Shown: positions 17,816-27,715, counted from the first letter of the stretch. The stretch: DNA of 64,000 nucleotides from Corynebacterium sp. NML140438 (GCF_001875725.1 NZ_MLCQ01000022.1:163564-227563), one strand, 5' to 3'. The notes: generated by a model from the letters alone, not told the origin. Program-made: numbers and translations.

Positions 17816-19039
17816 GTGAGAAGCCAGCCTAGAGTACTTGCAATTGTCCTTGCCGGAGGCGAAGGGAAGCGCTTGTTCCCGTTGACCGCTGACCGTGCCA
17901 AACCTGCTGTCCCGTTTGGAGGCAACTATCGATTAATTGATTTTGTTCTGTCGAACTTAGTTAACGCTGGGTACATGCGAATCGCTGTGTTGACGCAGTA
18001 CAAGTCGCATTCGTTGGACCGACACGTGGCGACAGCCTGGAATGTGTCCGGTCCAACGCCGCAGTACATCGCATCGGTGCCGGCCCAGCAGCGTCGTGGG
18101 AAGCGCTGGTACAACGGCTCTGCAGACGCAATTGTGCAGTCCCTCAACCTCATTTACGATGACAAGCCGGATTATGTGCTGGTCTTCGGCGCTGACCACG
18201 TCTACCGGATGGATCCGTCGCAGATGGTGGAAAACCACATCAAGTCCGGCAAGGCCGCAACGGTGGCGGGCATTCGCGTTCCGCGCTCAGAGGCCACAGC
18301 ATTCGGTTGTATCCAGGCGGAAGAGGACGGCACGATTACCGAGTTCCTGGAAAAGCCTGCGGACCCACCAGGGACCCCAGACGATCCAGATATGACGTTT
18401 GCGTCGATGGGCAACTACGTGTTCTCCACCGAGCCGCTTATCCAAGCGCTACTCGAGGACGAACAGAACGAGGACTCCGATCACGATATGGGTGGCGACA
18501 TCATCCCGTACTTCGTGAGCAAGGGTGAAGCAAACGTATACGACTTCTCCCAGAACGATGTACCCGGTGCTACGGAACGTGACAAGGGCTACTGGCGCGA
18601 TGTCGGTACCATTGACTCTTTCTACGAGGCGCACATGGACCTTATTTCTTCGTACCCGGTGTTCAACCTGTACAACTCGACGTGGCCGATCCACTCCACC
18701 GAAGACGGTAATCTTCCCCCGGCGAAATTCGTCGTGGGCGGCATTGCACAGGAGTCGATGGTGGCGTCTGGATCGATTATCTCTGGCGCGACGGTACGAA
18801 ACTCCGTGCTCTCCACCGACGTGCGAGTCGAGGAAGGTGCGACAGTTGAAGGCTCCGTATTGATGCCGGGCGTTCGCATCGGTAAGGGGGCGGTGGTTCG
18901 CCACTGCATCCTCGATAAGAATGTCTACGTCGCCGACGGCGAAATCATCGGCGTGGACCTTGAGAAGGACCGCAAGCGTTACACCGTTTCGGAAAATGGC
19001 GTAGTGGTCGTCGGCAAGAACCAGGTGGTGCAGGAATAG
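17816..19039 (+). CDS. glgC: Glucose-1-phosphate adenylyltransferase
   Basis: Makes ADP-glucose from ATP and glucose 1-phosphate for glycogen synthesis. [20 protein letters not shown] is the nucleotidyltransferase signature, and the C-terminus is a left-handed beta-helix ([20 protein letters not shown]). GTG 17816 gives 407 aa and the family N-terminus ([16 protein letters not shown]), but its nearest GAGG is only 2 nt away. A very strong AGGAGGG lies at 17767-17773, 6 nt before an in-frame CTG at 17780. So a CTG start (419 aa) is worth testing. The gene is divergent from glgA and followed by a strong hairpin. Confidence 0.93.
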   Translation: MRSQPRVLAIVLAGGEGKRLFPLTADRAKPAVPFGGNYRLIDFVLSNLVNAGYMRIAVLTQYKSHSLDRHVATAWNVSGPTPQYIASVPAQQRRGKRWYNGSADAIVQSLNLIYDDKPDYVLVFGADHVYRMDPSQMVENHIKSGKAATVAGIRVPRSEATAFGCIQAEEDGTITEFLEKPADPPGTPDDPDMTFASMGNYVFSTEPLIQALLEDEQNEDSDHDMGGDIIPYFVSKGEANVYDFSQNDVPGATERDKGYWRDVGTIDSFYEAHMDLISSYPVFNLYNSTWPIHSTEDGNLPPAKFVVGGIAQESMVASGSIISGATVRNSVLSTDVRVEEGATVEGSVLMPGVRIGKGAVVRHCILDKNVYVADGEIIGVDLEKDRKRYTVSENGVVVVGKNQVVQE

Positions 19040-19051
19040 CTGCGCAGAGGA

Positions 19052-19086
19052 GGCCCGCCCGAAACGAAGAAAAGTCCGGGCGGGCC
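19052..19086. terminator. Bidirectional terminator between glgC and the methyltransferase
   Basis: Perfect 10-bp stem GGCCCGCCCG / CGGGCGGGCC between two convergent genes, followed by TT on the plus strand. The strong GC stem makes a stop for glgC likely. Confidence 0.75.
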
Positions 19087-19106
19087 TTGCTTATGCGTAC
19101 GTTGCG

Positions 19107-19802
19107 TTAGCGCTTGGTGACGATGGTCAGGCCACCATCGAGGGGCAGGCGAGCCACGAGTGCGCCATAGTCAGCGGCGAGACTACTCACGTACCGGTCG
19201 GCTTCACGGGCGGCTTCGGTCTCACGGTCCCTGCGGGTGGAATCGCTGACGGTGCCGTCCAACAAGGAGTCAGCAAGAATGAGCGTGCCGCCCTTGCTCA
19301 GGAGAGGCCACGCGGCATCAATGACCGCCGTGAACTCGATCGGTGCAACATCGGCGTACACAAGGTGGTACGCCTCGTTTGCTAGCCTGCCCATCACATC
19401 GAGTGGTCGTGCTGTCAGGAAACGCGTGCGGGACGCCGGGTACTCGGCGGCGCGGAAGGCTTCTTTGGCCCCGGTTTGCAACGTGACTTCGGGCTCGATA
19501 CAGGTAAGAGAAGCGCGCTCGGGCAGGCCGCGCAGCAGGTGCAGGCCGACAACCCCGGCTGCCGGGGTGATCGCGACAGCTCCCTGAGACTGACCACTCG
19601 GGCAGGTGGCTGCGAGTGTAGAGAGCAGCGTGCCGACGATGACAGACGGCGCACGCACACCGTTTTCCTGCGCTTCGACGCTGGCGTATTTCAATGCCTC
19701 GCGGAACGCAGCAGGAAACTGTTGCTGCTCGTCATCAGTGAAAGACTGATGGATGTAATTCGTCAACTGATCAAAAGCGGTCGCACTCACAGCCAACATC
19801 AT
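19107..19802 (-). CDS. SAM-dependent O-methyltransferase-like protein
   Basis: About 231 aa from ATG 19802; an ATG at 19799 and a GTG at 19820 are alternatives. The sequence resembles class I O-methyltransferases (catechol/caffeoyl-CoA type): a glycine-poor SAM region AITPAAGVVGLHLLRGLP, then LVYADVAP and GGTLILADSLLDG, which usually supplies a metal-binding Asp. A homologous gene sits divergent from sigE in M. tuberculosis, and the arrangement is the same here. The SAM motif departs from the usual ExGxxxG, so activity should not be assumed. Substrate is unknown. Confidence 0.75.
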   Translation of the reverse strand: MMLAVSATAFDQLTNYIHQSFTDDEQQQFPAAFREALKYASVEAQENGVRAPSVIVGTLLSTLAATCPSGQSQGAVAITPAAGVVGLHLLRGLPERASLTCIEPEVTLQTGAKEAFRAAEYPASRTRFLTARPLDVMGRLANEAYHLVYADVAPIEFTAVIDAAWPLLSKGGTLILADSLLDGTVSDSTRRDRETEAAREADRYVSSLAADYGALVARLPLDGGLTIVTKR

Positions 19803-19900
19803 AACCGGAACTGCGCTCACAGCGTGTGCGCTACGCGCATGCAGTAACCTTTACGATTTTTCGTTGGAGAATGCGATATCAATCTGCCACAATATGAGGC

Positions 19901-20524
19901 ATGCAACCCGATAATGTCGCCGCTCACCACGATTCTGTCGCGCTCGAAGACCTGCGCGGGACGGCTGCATTCGATGCCGGGGTAGGGGCGATGCCGTCGT
20001 GGGAGGAGCTTGTCGCGGAACACGCTGACAGTGTGTACCGCCTCGCATACCGCCTTTCCGGCAACCAGCACGACGCGGAAGATCTCACCCAAGAGACATT
20101 CATCCGGGTATTTCGGAATCTGAAGAGTTACAAACCCGGTGCGTTTGGTGGATGGCTGCACAGAATCACCACGAATCTCTTCCTCGATATGGTGCGCCAC
20201 CGCACGAAGATTCGGATGGAGGCACTTCCGGAAGACTATGAGCGTGTTCCGGGGACGGACATGACGCCCGAGCAAGCGTATAACGTCGCGCACCTTGATC
20301 CCGCGTTGCAGCACGCGCTTGACGAGCTCAGCCCAGACTTTCGCGTCGCAGTCGTGCTCTGTGATGTTGTCGGCATGACGTATGAGGAAATTGGCGAGAC
20401 GCTCGGCGTCAAGATGGGCACCGTTCGTTCACGTATTCACCGTGGTCGTACCCAACTACGGGAATCGCTCGAGGAGCAGGCACGACACGACGTCGCCACG
20501 GAAGAGTTAATTCGGCTACGCTAG
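19901..20524 (+). CDS. sigE: ECF sigma factor SigE
   Basis: A 207-aa extracytoplasmic-function sigma factor controlling the cell-envelope stress response. Region 2 contains [20 protein letters not shown] and region 4 the helix-turn-helix [20 protein letters not shown]. It is followed within 45 bp by the anti-sigma gene and then tatB, the sigE-rseA/cseE-tatB order of mycobacteria and C. glutamicum. ATG 19901 follows CAATATGAGGC, which could be a -10 element close to a short leader. Confidence 0.93.
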   Translation: MQPDNVAAHHDSVALEDLRGTAAFDAGVGAMPSWEELVAEHADSVYRLAYRLSGNQHDAEDLTQETFIRVFRNLKSYKPGAFGGWLHRITTNLFLDMVRHRTKIRMEALPEDYERVPGTDMTPEQAYNVAHLDPALQHALDELSPDFRVAVVLCDVVGMTYEEIGETLGVKMGTVRSRIHRGRTQLRESLEEQARHDVATEELIRLR

Positions 20525-20568
20525 GGCGCGAGGCAGTCGCCGACCATCGATGCGAAAGGAGCGTTACC

Positions 20569-20910
20569 GTGCGAGCGTTTTGTTCCACTGAGCATTTGAA
20601 CCCCGAAGCGATCGCTGCTTTCGTAGACGGAGAACTCTCACGTTCCGCAGCTCGTCGCGCCATGAAACACATGGTGGAATGCCCGGAGTGCTTCCAAGAC
20701 GTCCTTGCACAACGAAGGGCCTCAGCACGTGTGAAAGCCTGCAACGACGACAACTTGCGAGCACCCGATTCGTTGGTGGCCAAGCTCAGTGGGCTGTGCA
20801 ACGAGATGCAGTCGGATGCAGCACGCGATGAAGAACGGAAACAAAAGGAGCGATCGCCCCTCGTCGCTGCTGTTGATGCCACGCTCCGAGCGCTGCGACA
20901 CCGAGAGTAG
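20569..20910 (+). CDS. cseE: Zinc anti-sigma factor for SigE
   Basis: A 113-aa protein with the ZAS motif: MKHMVECPEC gives H-x3-C-x2-C, which binds zinc and senses thiol stress. It begins with GTG 20569 after a GAAAGGAGC ribosome site. There is no obvious membrane helix, so it is likely a cytoplasmic anti-sigma factor like mycobacterial RseA. The symbol follows C. glutamicum usage. Position immediately after sigE is the main support for the partner. Confidence 0.88.
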   Translation: MRAFCSTEHLNPEAIAAFVDGELSRSAARRAMKHMVECPECFQDVLAQRRASARVKACNDDNLRAPDSLVAKLSGLCNEMQSDAARDEERKQKERSPLVAAVDATLRALRHRE

Positions 20911-20920
20911 GATGTGATCC

Positions 20921-21343
20921 GTGTTTTCCAGTATTGGCTGGGGTGAAATCTTTTTCATCCTGATCATTGGCCTCATTGTGATCGGACCGGAGCGGCTTCC
21001 TAGCGTTATCGAAGATGTTCGGGCCGCGATTTACGCTGCCCGCAAGGCAATTAATAACGCGAAGCGTGAACTCAACGGGGAACTCGAAGAGTTTGAGGAA
21101 CTTCGGAAACCACTCGATACGGTGTCGCAGTACGCATCGATGGGGCCGAAGCGTGCTATGGCGAAGCTGTTCTTCGAGGATGACGAGGAGTTCCTGGAAA
21201 GCTTTGACCCTCGCAAGATGATGGAAGACGATCGGCCGGCAGCTCCACAGCCGTCGCAGTCGCCGCAGCCTTCGTCGAAGAAGGGACCGGAGGATGGTGG
21301 CCAGCCCAGTGGTGGGGGGTTTTCCTGGGCTGACGTTACTTAG
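20921..21343 (+). CDS. tatB: Twin-arginine translocase subunit TatB
   Basis: A 140-aa protein with the TatA/B signature: an N-terminal helix (IGWGEIFFILIIGLIVIGPE), the following PERLP hinge and a long amphipathic charged helix (ARKAINNAKRELNGELEEF). The C-terminus is Pro/Ser/Gln-rich. It receives folded Tat substrates with TatC, which lies elsewhere. GTG 20921 is 10 bp after the anti-sigma gene, so all three genes are probably cotranscribed. Confidence 0.92.
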   Translation: MFSSIGWGEIFFILIIGLIVIGPERLPSVIEDVRAAIYAARKAINNAKRELNGELEEFEELRKPLDTVSQYASMGPKRAMAKLFFEDDEEFLESFDPRKMMEDDRPAAPQPSQSPQPSSKKGPEDGGQPSGGGFSWADVT

Positions 21344-21360
21344 TTTGGTGCAGCGCCTCT

Positions 21361-22509
21361 CTAGTCCTCGGTGTGCTTGACGCCAAGGTTGAGGGACTTG
21401 CCTGCAAGTGAATCACGGCGAATCTTCAGCTTGGCAACGATCTCCTGGATAGCAGTTGCAGCAGGAGAATCTGGGTCAGCAGTGACGACTGGTGTTCCTA
21501 CGTCGCCGTTTTCGCGCAACTTCGGGTCCAGCGGAATAGAACCGAGCAGCGGTACATCGCTGTCAGTGAGTGCAGTGAGGCGCTCGGCAACCTGTTGGCC
21601 GCCACCTTCACCGAAGATGTTCATGACGGAGCCATCCGGCATGACCATCCCTGCCATGTTTTCAATCACGCCCGCGATGCGTTGCTCCGTCTGCTGCGAG
21701 ATTGTGCCGGCGCGCTCAGCAACCTCGGCTGCGGCAGCCTGCGGCGTGGTGACGATGAGCAGCTCAGCATTTGGGATGAGTTGCGCCACCGTGATCGCGA
21801 CGTCACCTGTCCCCGGTGGCAGGTCGAGGAAGAGCACGTCCAGATCGCCCCAGTAGACGTCGGACAAGAACTGCTGAATAGCGCGGGTGAGCATCGGGCC
21901 ACGCCACACCACTGGAGCATTGCCTTCCACGAACTGGCCTACCGAGATGTGGCGCACGCCATGTGCGATCGGAGGCATGATCATCTCTTCTACCACCGTT
22001 GGTCCCATGTCCGAGGAGCCGAGGAGACCCGGTACGGAGTGCCCGTAAATGTCGGCGTCGACAACTCCGACGCTGAGGCCTTGTGCCGCCATTGCGGTAG
22101 CGAGGTTCACGGTCATCGAGGACTTGCCGACGCCACCTTTGCCCGAAGCCACCGCGAACACCCGGGTACGCGAGGATGGGTCGGCGAACGGAATGTCTGG
22201 GCCAGGCTGCTGTGCACGGAGCTTCGATGCCATTTCGCGGCGTTGCTCCGCGCTCATAGTGTGCAGCGTGACCGTCACGTTTTCTACGCCGTCGATTTCC
22301 TCAATGACAGCGCGGACGTTGTTTTCGATGGTGTCGCGCATTGGGCAGCCTGCGATGGTGAGGTAAATACCGACGGTGACGTTGGGACCGTCGATACGTA
22401 CGGACTCGACCATGCCGAGCTCGGTGATGGGCTTGCCAATCTCGGGGTCGTCAACGCGGGCGAGTGCTTCTCGGACTTGTGATTCTGAAATGAGTTCTAC
22501 GTTAGCCAT
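21361..22509 (-). CDS. mrp: Mrp-family iron-sulfur cluster carrier ATPase
   Basis: A 382-aa P-loop ATPase of the Mrp/Nbp35 family that carries Fe-S clusters to target proteins. The N-terminal MIP18/DUF59 domain (VREALARVDDPEIGKPITEL) is followed by VASGKGGVGKSSMTVNLA, the deviant Walker A, and DVLFLDLPPGTGDVAIT. Start ATG 22509 restores the usual N-terminus; the frame runs 47 codons further upstream across the divergent promoter. It converges on tatB with 17 bp between stops. Confidence 0.9.
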   Translation of the reverse strand: MANVELISESQVREALARVDDPEIGKPITELGMVESVRIDGPNVTVGIYLTIAGCPMRDTIENNVRAVIEEIDGVENVTVTLHTMSAEQRREMASKLRAQQPGPDIPFADPSSRTRVFAVASGKGGVGKSSMTVNLATAMAAQGLSVGVVDADIYGHSVPGLLGSSDMGPTVVEEMIMPPIAHGVRHISVGQFVEGNAPVVWRGPMLTRAIQQFLSDVYWGDLDVLFLDLPPGTGDVAITVAQLIPNAELLIVTTPQAAAAEVAERAGTISQQTEQRIAGVIENMAGMVMPDGSVMNIFGEGGGQQVAERLTALTDSDVPLLGSIPLDPKLRENGDVGTPVVTADPDSPAATAIQEIVAKLKIRRDSLAGKSLNLGVKHTED

Positions 22510-22569
22510 AACGGGCTTCAGTATAGTCAGAGAAGCTGGATGATCGTACGAGCAGAGGAGTGACGAGGC

Positions 22570-23115
22570 ATGGCCCAACTCAACAACAATCGCCTGGTAG
22601 CACGAGAGGTACCAACGGGGTGGCCAGTGGGAAGCTTCACTACCTACCAAGAAGCACAGGAGGCAGTTGACACTCTGTCGGACAAAGAGTTCCCGGTAGA
22701 AAAGCTCACAATCGTCGGCGTGGACTTAATGCAGGTTGAAAGCATCACTGGCCGACTCACCTGGGGCAAAGTACTCGGGGGAGGTGCGTTGTCGGGCTTG
22801 TGGATGGGCATGTTCATCGGCATTATTTTTTCCTTGTTCGCAGAAGAAGGCGGTTGGGGCATCTTCGTCTCATGCGTAGCGATGGGCGGTGTGTTCGGCG
22901 CGATCTTCGCCGCGATCGCCTACGCCTTTACGGGTGGCAAGCGCGACTTTGCCTCTGCGACCAGTATCGTTGCACGCCGATACGATGTGCTGTGCGCGCC
23001 TGATTCGGCGCGGCGGGCGCGTGACATGATCGCCGCGATGCGCCCGCAAAACGGTACAGCGCGGCCAACCGAGATAGCGAACGACGACGCGACCAATGAC
23101 GACGCTACGCGCTAA
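22570..23115 (+). CDS. Membrane protein with general-stress 17M-like domain
   Basis: A 181-aa protein. The N-terminal part (SFTTYQEAQEAVDTLSDKEF, then LTIVGVDL) matches the YflT/general stress protein 17M-type domain, and two glycine-rich hydrophobic helices occupy about residues 75-95 and 100-122. A homologue sits near mrp in mycobacteria. It is divergent from mrp. The repeated NDDAT at the C-terminus overlaps the next open frame. The role is unknown. Confidence 0.78.
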   Translation: MAQLNNNRLVAREVPTGWPVGSFTTYQEAQEAVDTLSDKEFPVEKLTIVGVDLMQVESITGRLTWGKVLGGGALSGLWMGMFIGIIFSLFAEEGGWGIFVSCVAMGGVFGAIFAAIAYAFTGGKRDFASATSIVARRYDVLCAPDSARRARDMIAAMRPQNGTARPTEIANDDATNDDATR

Positions 23116-23164
23116 ACTAGCTCTGTTTCTCGGCTCACTCGAGCGCACTACGAAGAAGGTGTTT

Positions 23165-23908
23165 ATGGTATCCCTGCGTCCTAGCCGCACGTTGATCGCA
23201 ACAGTGCTGGCAACAAGCCTGGTAGGCGGTTTGACTGGTTGCGCTGATGATTCAGATTCACCGGTGAAGTTCGTCAACGGTGAATCGCGTGGCAGCATCG
23301 TTAAGATTGGGATTGATTCTTCGGAACCTGAACAGGTGGTGCTGGGGGAGATCTACTACGAAATCATCAAAGCGATGGGGCACTCGGCCGGGGTAGTCCC
23401 ATTGAATGACGTCTACGACCGAAACGCGGCTGAGCTGCTGCAAGAAGAGGACGTCGACCTGGTGGTGGCATGCTCAGGCGACCTCTTGGGGTCGCTGGAT
23501 CCGCACGGAGCGAAGGCGCTCGAGAGCGACATTGCGCACGATCGTCTCGAAGGTGAAGACCCATCAGAAGCGACGTTTGATCGGCTTGCAGGTGCGCTAC
23601 CTGGCAACATTCAAACGGTAGACCCTTCGCCAGCACAGGGATGCGCATCGAAGGTGGAACTCGCGCACCTTCCGAATAGCATCATTCCGCTCTTCCACAA
23701 GTCCAAGTTCGCCCGCAAAGAAGTCAGGCGTATCAACGCGATGACGCGTGTGATCAGTACTACCCAGTTAGAGGAGATGAGTGAAGAGGTTGCACAGGGG
23801 AAGCAGCCACGTTTCGTGACTGCGGACTGGCTACGCGAGTACGCAAGCATCAACATTGAGAACCCCGACGCCAACGGCGGGGAAGCCGAGCCGACGACCG
23901 CTCCCTAG
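23165..23908 (+). CDS. OpuAC-like substrate-binding lipoprotein
   Basis: A 247-aa lipoprotein with a signal peptide and LTGC lipobox. The mature part begins like QAT-family (glycine betaine/choline) binding proteins: VKIGIDSSEPEQVVLGEIYY, then DVDLVVACSG. I choose ATG 23165, preceded by GAAGGTG; the frame opens 23 codons earlier inside the preceding gene. No ABC ATPase or permease is adjacent, so it is an orphan here. It could serve a distant transporter or act as a sensor. The ligand is not predicted. Confidence 0.72.
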   Translation: MVSLRPSRTLIATVLATSLVGGLTGCADDSDSPVKFVNGESRGSIVKIGIDSSEPEQVVLGEIYYEIIKAMGHSAGVVPLNDVYDRNAAELLQEEDVDLVVACSGDLLGSLDPHGAKALESDIAHDRLEGEDPSEATFDRLAGALPGNIQTVDPSPAQGCASKVELAHLPNSIIPLFHKSKFARKEVRRINAMTRVISTTQLEEMSEEVAQGKQPRFVTADWLREYASINIENPDANGGEAEPTTAP

Positions 23909-23954
23909 CCAACCTCAAAAGGGACTATCCCGGACCGTTAAGAAAAATAAAGTG

Positions 23955-23981
23955 CCCCCAACCGCGGTGAGCGGTTGGGGG
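23955..23981. terminator. Bidirectional terminator between the lipoprotein gene and odhA
   Basis: Perfect 11-bp stem CCCCCAACCGC / GCGGTTGGGGG with a 5-nt loop, between convergent genes. On the minus strand it is followed by an A/T-rich stretch that ends the odhA transcript. Confidence 0.88.
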
Positions 23982-24001
23982 ACTGTTGCTCGTAGCGCTA
24001 T

Positions 24002-27000
24002 CTACTTCGCAAACGCCTCATCCAGCAGAGTCTTCTCCTCTTCCTGGTGGACCTTTGCCACACCGGTCGCAGTGGTCGACTGCATGCGGCGAGAGACACG
24101 GACCATCTCAGGCATCTCAGGGATCAGCGTGCGCAGGTGCTCGTTGTAGAACGGCCATGCGCCCTGGTTTGCTGGCTCGTCCTGCACCCAGCGGATCTCC
24201 TTCACGTTCGGGTAATTCTCGAACGCGTCCCGGATGCGGTTGAACGGGATTGGGTGCAGCATCTCGATACGGATGATGGCGACGTCGTCGCGCTTATCCT
24301 TTGTACGATGCTTCTCCAGCTCGTAGTAGATCTTGCCCGAGCACAGCAGGATCGTCGTGACCTTGTCGTGGCCCGCACCGTCGATCTTGACGTTGCCGCG
24401 CTGAACGAACGCGGGATCGTCGATCACCGACTGGAACTTGTCCACCTCGATGAAGTCCGCAGGTTGTGAGACAGCGGCCTTGTTGCGCAGCATCGACTTC
24501 GGGGTGAAGACAACGAGCGGGCGCTTCATATCACCGAGTGCCTGACGGCGCAGCAGGTGGAAGTGGTTCGCAGGCGTGGTCGGCTGGGCAATCGTCATCG
24601 AGCCTTCAGCGACAAGCTGGAGGAAACGCTCGATGCGGGCAGAGGAGTGGTCAGGGCCCTGGCCCTCGTAGCCGTGAGGCAGCAGTGCGATCATGCTGGA
24701 AAGCTCGCCCCACTTGGTCTCACTGGAAGACAGGTACTCGTCGATGATGGTCTGCGCACCATTGGCGAAGTCGCCGAACTGCGCCTCCCATGCGACGACC
24801 GCGTCCTTGTTACCGAGGGTGTAGCCGTACTCGAACCCCATGCCGGCGTACTCAGTCAGTGCTGAGTTGAACACCTCGAAGCGGCCACCGTTGTCCTGTG
24901 CTTCCGCATTCGCGTCGAGTGGGTTGTATGGGGTGCCGTCGTTCGGGTCGTAGAGCACTGCGTGGCGCTGCGTGAACGTACCGCGCTGCGAATCCTCACC
25001 TGCGAGGCGGACAAACTTGCCCTGCTCTGCAAGGGAACCGAAGGCGAGCAGTTCGCCCCATCCCCAGTCGATATCGCCGTTTTCGAATGAACCACCGCGC
25101 TTCTTAATCACGTTGTTGAGACGCTTATTCGGCTCAAACGACTCAGGCAGCTTGCCGTACGCATCTGCGAGACGCTTGAACGTCTCTTCGCTGATCGAGG
25201 TGTCCAGGCCACGCGTCAGTTCCTGCGAGTGCGTGATACCGGTCTGGTCGCTTGGCCTGCCCTCCGCAGATTTCACGTCGGAGAAGACTGCATCGAGCTG
25301 GTCGTGGAAGTCCTGCGCCGCGATCTTGGCTTCTTCGTGTGTGATGTCGCCACGACCGATGAGGTCCTTGGTGTAGCGGGTACGCACCGAGTCGTGGGAG
25401 TGGATGCGGTCGTACATGACTGGTTGCGTCACGGTTGGGTCGTCAGCCTCATTGTGGCCACGCAGACGGTAGCAGATGAGGTCGATGAAGACGTCCTTGC
25501 CGAAGGCACGACGGTACTCAGTTGCCAGGTGCGCCACCCATGCGGCTGCTTCAGGGTCGTCACCGTTGACGTGGAACACCGGGCAGTTGAAGCCCTTCGC
25601 CAGGTCGGTTGCGTAGTAGGAAGAACGACCGGAATCTGGCGTTGTGGTGAAGCCAATCTGGTTGTTGACCACGATGTGGATCGTGCCACCGACGGAGTAG
25701 CCGGGCAGGCGGGACAGGTTCAGCGTTTCCTGCACAATGCCGAGGCCAGCAAACGCTGCGTCGCCGTGAAGCATGATTGGCACCACAGGGTTGTCGTCGC
25801 GGACGCCGTTTTCACGCAGAGTGTCAGCCTTCGCGCGGGCGATACCGACGAGCACCGGATCAACAGCCTCAAGGTGCGATGGGTTGGCTGCCAGCGATAC
25901 CTTGATCTCGCCGTCGCCGAACATCTGGATGTGCTTGCCTTCGAAGCCAAGGTGGTACTTCACGTCACCGGAGCCACCCTGCTGCGCCGACTGCATGTTG
26001 CCTTCGAACTCGTTGAAGATGGTGGCAACAGGCTTACCGACGATATTAAACAGCACGTTCAGGCGACCACGGTGAGGCATGCCGATAACGGCTTCGTCGA
26101 GGCCCTGGCCCGCGGCAGTATCGATCACCGCATCCATCAGCGGGATAAGGGTTTCTGCGCCCTCAAGGGAGAAGCGCTTCTGGCCGAGGTACTTCGTCTG
26201 CAAGAAGTTCTCGAACGCCTCGGCGGCGTTGAGCTTCTGCAGGATGTACTTCTGCTCAGGGTTTGTTGGCTTCGGCATACCAGCCTCGATGCGTTCGAGG
26301 AGCCACTCGCGCTCGTCACGGTCAAGAATATGCGTGTATTCGGCACCCACGTGCAGTGTGTACGCGGCGCGCAGGCGGGAGAGCACCTCACGCAGCGTCA
26401 TGGTTTCCTTGCCGCCGAATCCACCAACGTGGAAAGTGCGGTCGAGGTCCCACAGCGTCAGGCCGTGGGTTTCCATCAGCAGGTCACGAGAGTCAGGCTG
26501 CTGCAGGCCTGGCTGGCGCCAGCGCAGCGGGTTCGTGTCAGCGATGAGGTGACCGCGGGAGCGGTAGGCCTCGATGAGCTGCATGACGCGAGTGTCCTTG
26601 TTTACGCCGGAGTTCGGCAGATCCTTCGCCCAGCGCATCGGGTGGAACGGGATCTCTAAGGACTCAAAGATGGAGTCCCAGAACTTGTCATCAACCAGCA
26701 GCTGCGAAATGTCGCGGAGGAACTCGCCAGACTCTGCCCCCTGGATAACACGGTGGTCGTACGTGGACGTAAGCGTCACAAGCTTGCCGACGCCCAGCTC
26801 CGCCAGGCGATCCTCACTGGCGCCCGCGAACTCTGCCGGGTAATCCATTGCGCCAACACCAACGATGGTGCCCTGGCCCTTCGTTAGGCGCGGAATCGAG
26901 TGGCGGGTACCGATACCGCCTGGGTTGGTTAGCTGGATCGTCACACCGGAGAAGTCGTCCATCGTGAGTTTGCCGTCACGAGCGCGACGAACAATATCCT

Positions 27001-27715
27001 CATAGCTTGCGACGAACTCCGAGAAGGACTTGTTCTCGCACTCCTTAATCGCTGCCACAACCAGCGAGCGAGACCCGTCCTTCTGCGGCAGGTCAATCGC
27101 AAGGCCAAGGTTGATGTGATCCGGTTGTACCGCGAAAGACTTCTTGCCATCCTCCTTGTAGCTCTTGTTCATGTCCGGGTGCAGCTTGGTGGACTGAATA
27201 ATGGCGTAGCCAAGAATGTGGGTGAACGAAACCTTGCCGCCGCGGGTGCGCTTGAGATGCTCGTTAATCAACGTGCGGTTTTCAAACATGAGCTTGACCG
27301 GCATGTCACGCACTGTGGTGGCAGTCGGAACCTCAAGCGATTCGTTCATGTTCTTCGCGATAGCACGGAATGCCCCCTTGAGCTGTTCTTCTCCAGGGGC
27401 GACCTTCACACTGTCGAGCTTGTCTAATGGGGAAGCAGCTGGCTTCTTCGCGCGCTTCGATGCTGCCTCGTTTGCTGCACGGTCGACCTGGGTTTCGCGG
27501 CCGTCCTGGCTAGGGGCGCTCGTGGAGCTGCCAGCGCTTGATGCAGTCTTCGACGAACGGTTAGGCGCGGGGGTGCTTGCCGCTGCCGATGGGGTGCCCT
27601 TCTTCTCGAAAAGATCACGCCACTCCGCGTCGACGGAGTTGGGATCCTGTTTGTACTGCTGGAACATCTCCTCAACCAGCCAGTCGTTCTGGCCGAACGT
27701 ATCTTCGCTGCTCAC
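24002..27715 (-). CDS. odhA: 2-oxoglutarate dehydrogenase E1/E2 fusion (OdhA/Kgd)
   Basis: A 1237-aa subunit of the 2-oxoglutarate dehydrogenase complex. The N-terminus FGQNDWLVEEMFQQY is the E1 tail seen in OdhA. Then comes an E2-type acyltransferase domain without a lipoyl domain (VTLTSTYDHRVIQGAESGEF) and the ThDP-dependent E1 (GMPHRGRLNVL, GDAAFAGLGIVQ). It works with AceF and Lpd encoded elsewhere and is inhibited by OdhI in related species. The GTG start at 27715 has AGAGGCGAG about 10 nt upstream. The Pro/Ala/Ser-rich linker at residues 40-90 is variable in the family. Confidence 0.95.
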   Translation of the reverse strand: MSSEDTFGQNDWLVEEMFQQYKQDPNSVDAEWRDLFEKKGTPSAAASTPAPNRSSKTASSAGSSTSAPSQDGRETQVDRAANEAASKRAKKPAASPLDKLDSVKVAPGEEQLKGAFRAIAKNMNESLEVPTATTVRDMPVKLMFENRTLINEHLKRTRGGKVSFTHILGYAIIQSTKLHPDMNKSYKEDGKKSFAVQPDHINLGLAIDLPQKDGSRSLVVAAIKECENKSFSEFVASYEDIVRRARDGKLTMDDFSGVTIQLTNPGGIGTRHSIPRLTKGQGTIVGVGAMDYPAEFAGASEDRLAELGVGKLVTLTSTYDHRVIQGAESGEFLRDISQLLVDDKFWDSIFESLEIPFHPMRWAKDLPNSGVNKDTRVMQLIEAYRSRGHLIADTNPLRWRQPGLQQPDSRDLLMETHGLTLWDLDRTFHVGGFGGKETMTLREVLSRLRAAYTLHVGAEYTHILDRDEREWLLERIEAGMPKPTNPEQKYILQKLNAAEAFENFLQTKYLGQKRFSLEGAETLIPLMDAVIDTAAGQGLDEAVIGMPHRGRLNVLFNIVGKPVATIFNEFEGNMQSAQQGGSGDVKYHLGFEGKHIQMFGDGEIKVSLAANPSHLEAVDPVLVGIARAKADTLRENGVRDDNPVVPIMLHGDAAFAGLGIVQETLNLSRLPGYSVGGTIHIVVNNQIGFTTTPDSGRSSYYATDLAKGFNCPVFHVNGDDPEAAAWVAHLATEYRRAFGKDVFIDLICYRLRGHNEADDPTVTQPVMYDRIHSHDSVRTRYTKDLIGRGDITHEEAKIAAQDFHDQLDAVFSDVKSAEGRPSDQTGITHSQELTRGLDTSISEETFKRLADAYGKLPESFEPNKRLNNVIKKRGGSFENGDIDWGWGELLAFGSLAEQGKFVRLAGEDSQRGTFTQRHAVLYDPNDGTPYNPLDANAEAQDNGGRFEVFNSALTEYAGMGFEYGYTLGNKDAVVAWEAQFGDFANGAQTIIDEYLSSSETKWGELSSMIALLPHGYEGQGPDHSSARIERFLQLVAEGSMTIAQPTTPANHFHLLRRQALGDMKRPLVVFTPKSMLRNKAAVSQPADFIEVDKFQSVIDDPAFVQRGNVKIDGAGHDKVTTILLCSGKIYYELEKHRTKDKRDDVAIIRIEMLHPIPFNRIRDAFENYPNVKEIRWVQDEPANQGAWPFYNEHLRTLIPEMPEMVRVSRRMQSTTATGVAKVHQEEEKTLLDEAFAK

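Noticed and set aside
21595..22482. 295-codon plus-strand frame
   Set aside because: Antisense shadow of mrp; His- and Asp-rich composition typical of such shadows.
25229..26659. 476-codon plus-strand frame
   Set aside because: Antisense to odhA, rich in Val, Arg and His, with no recognisable motif.
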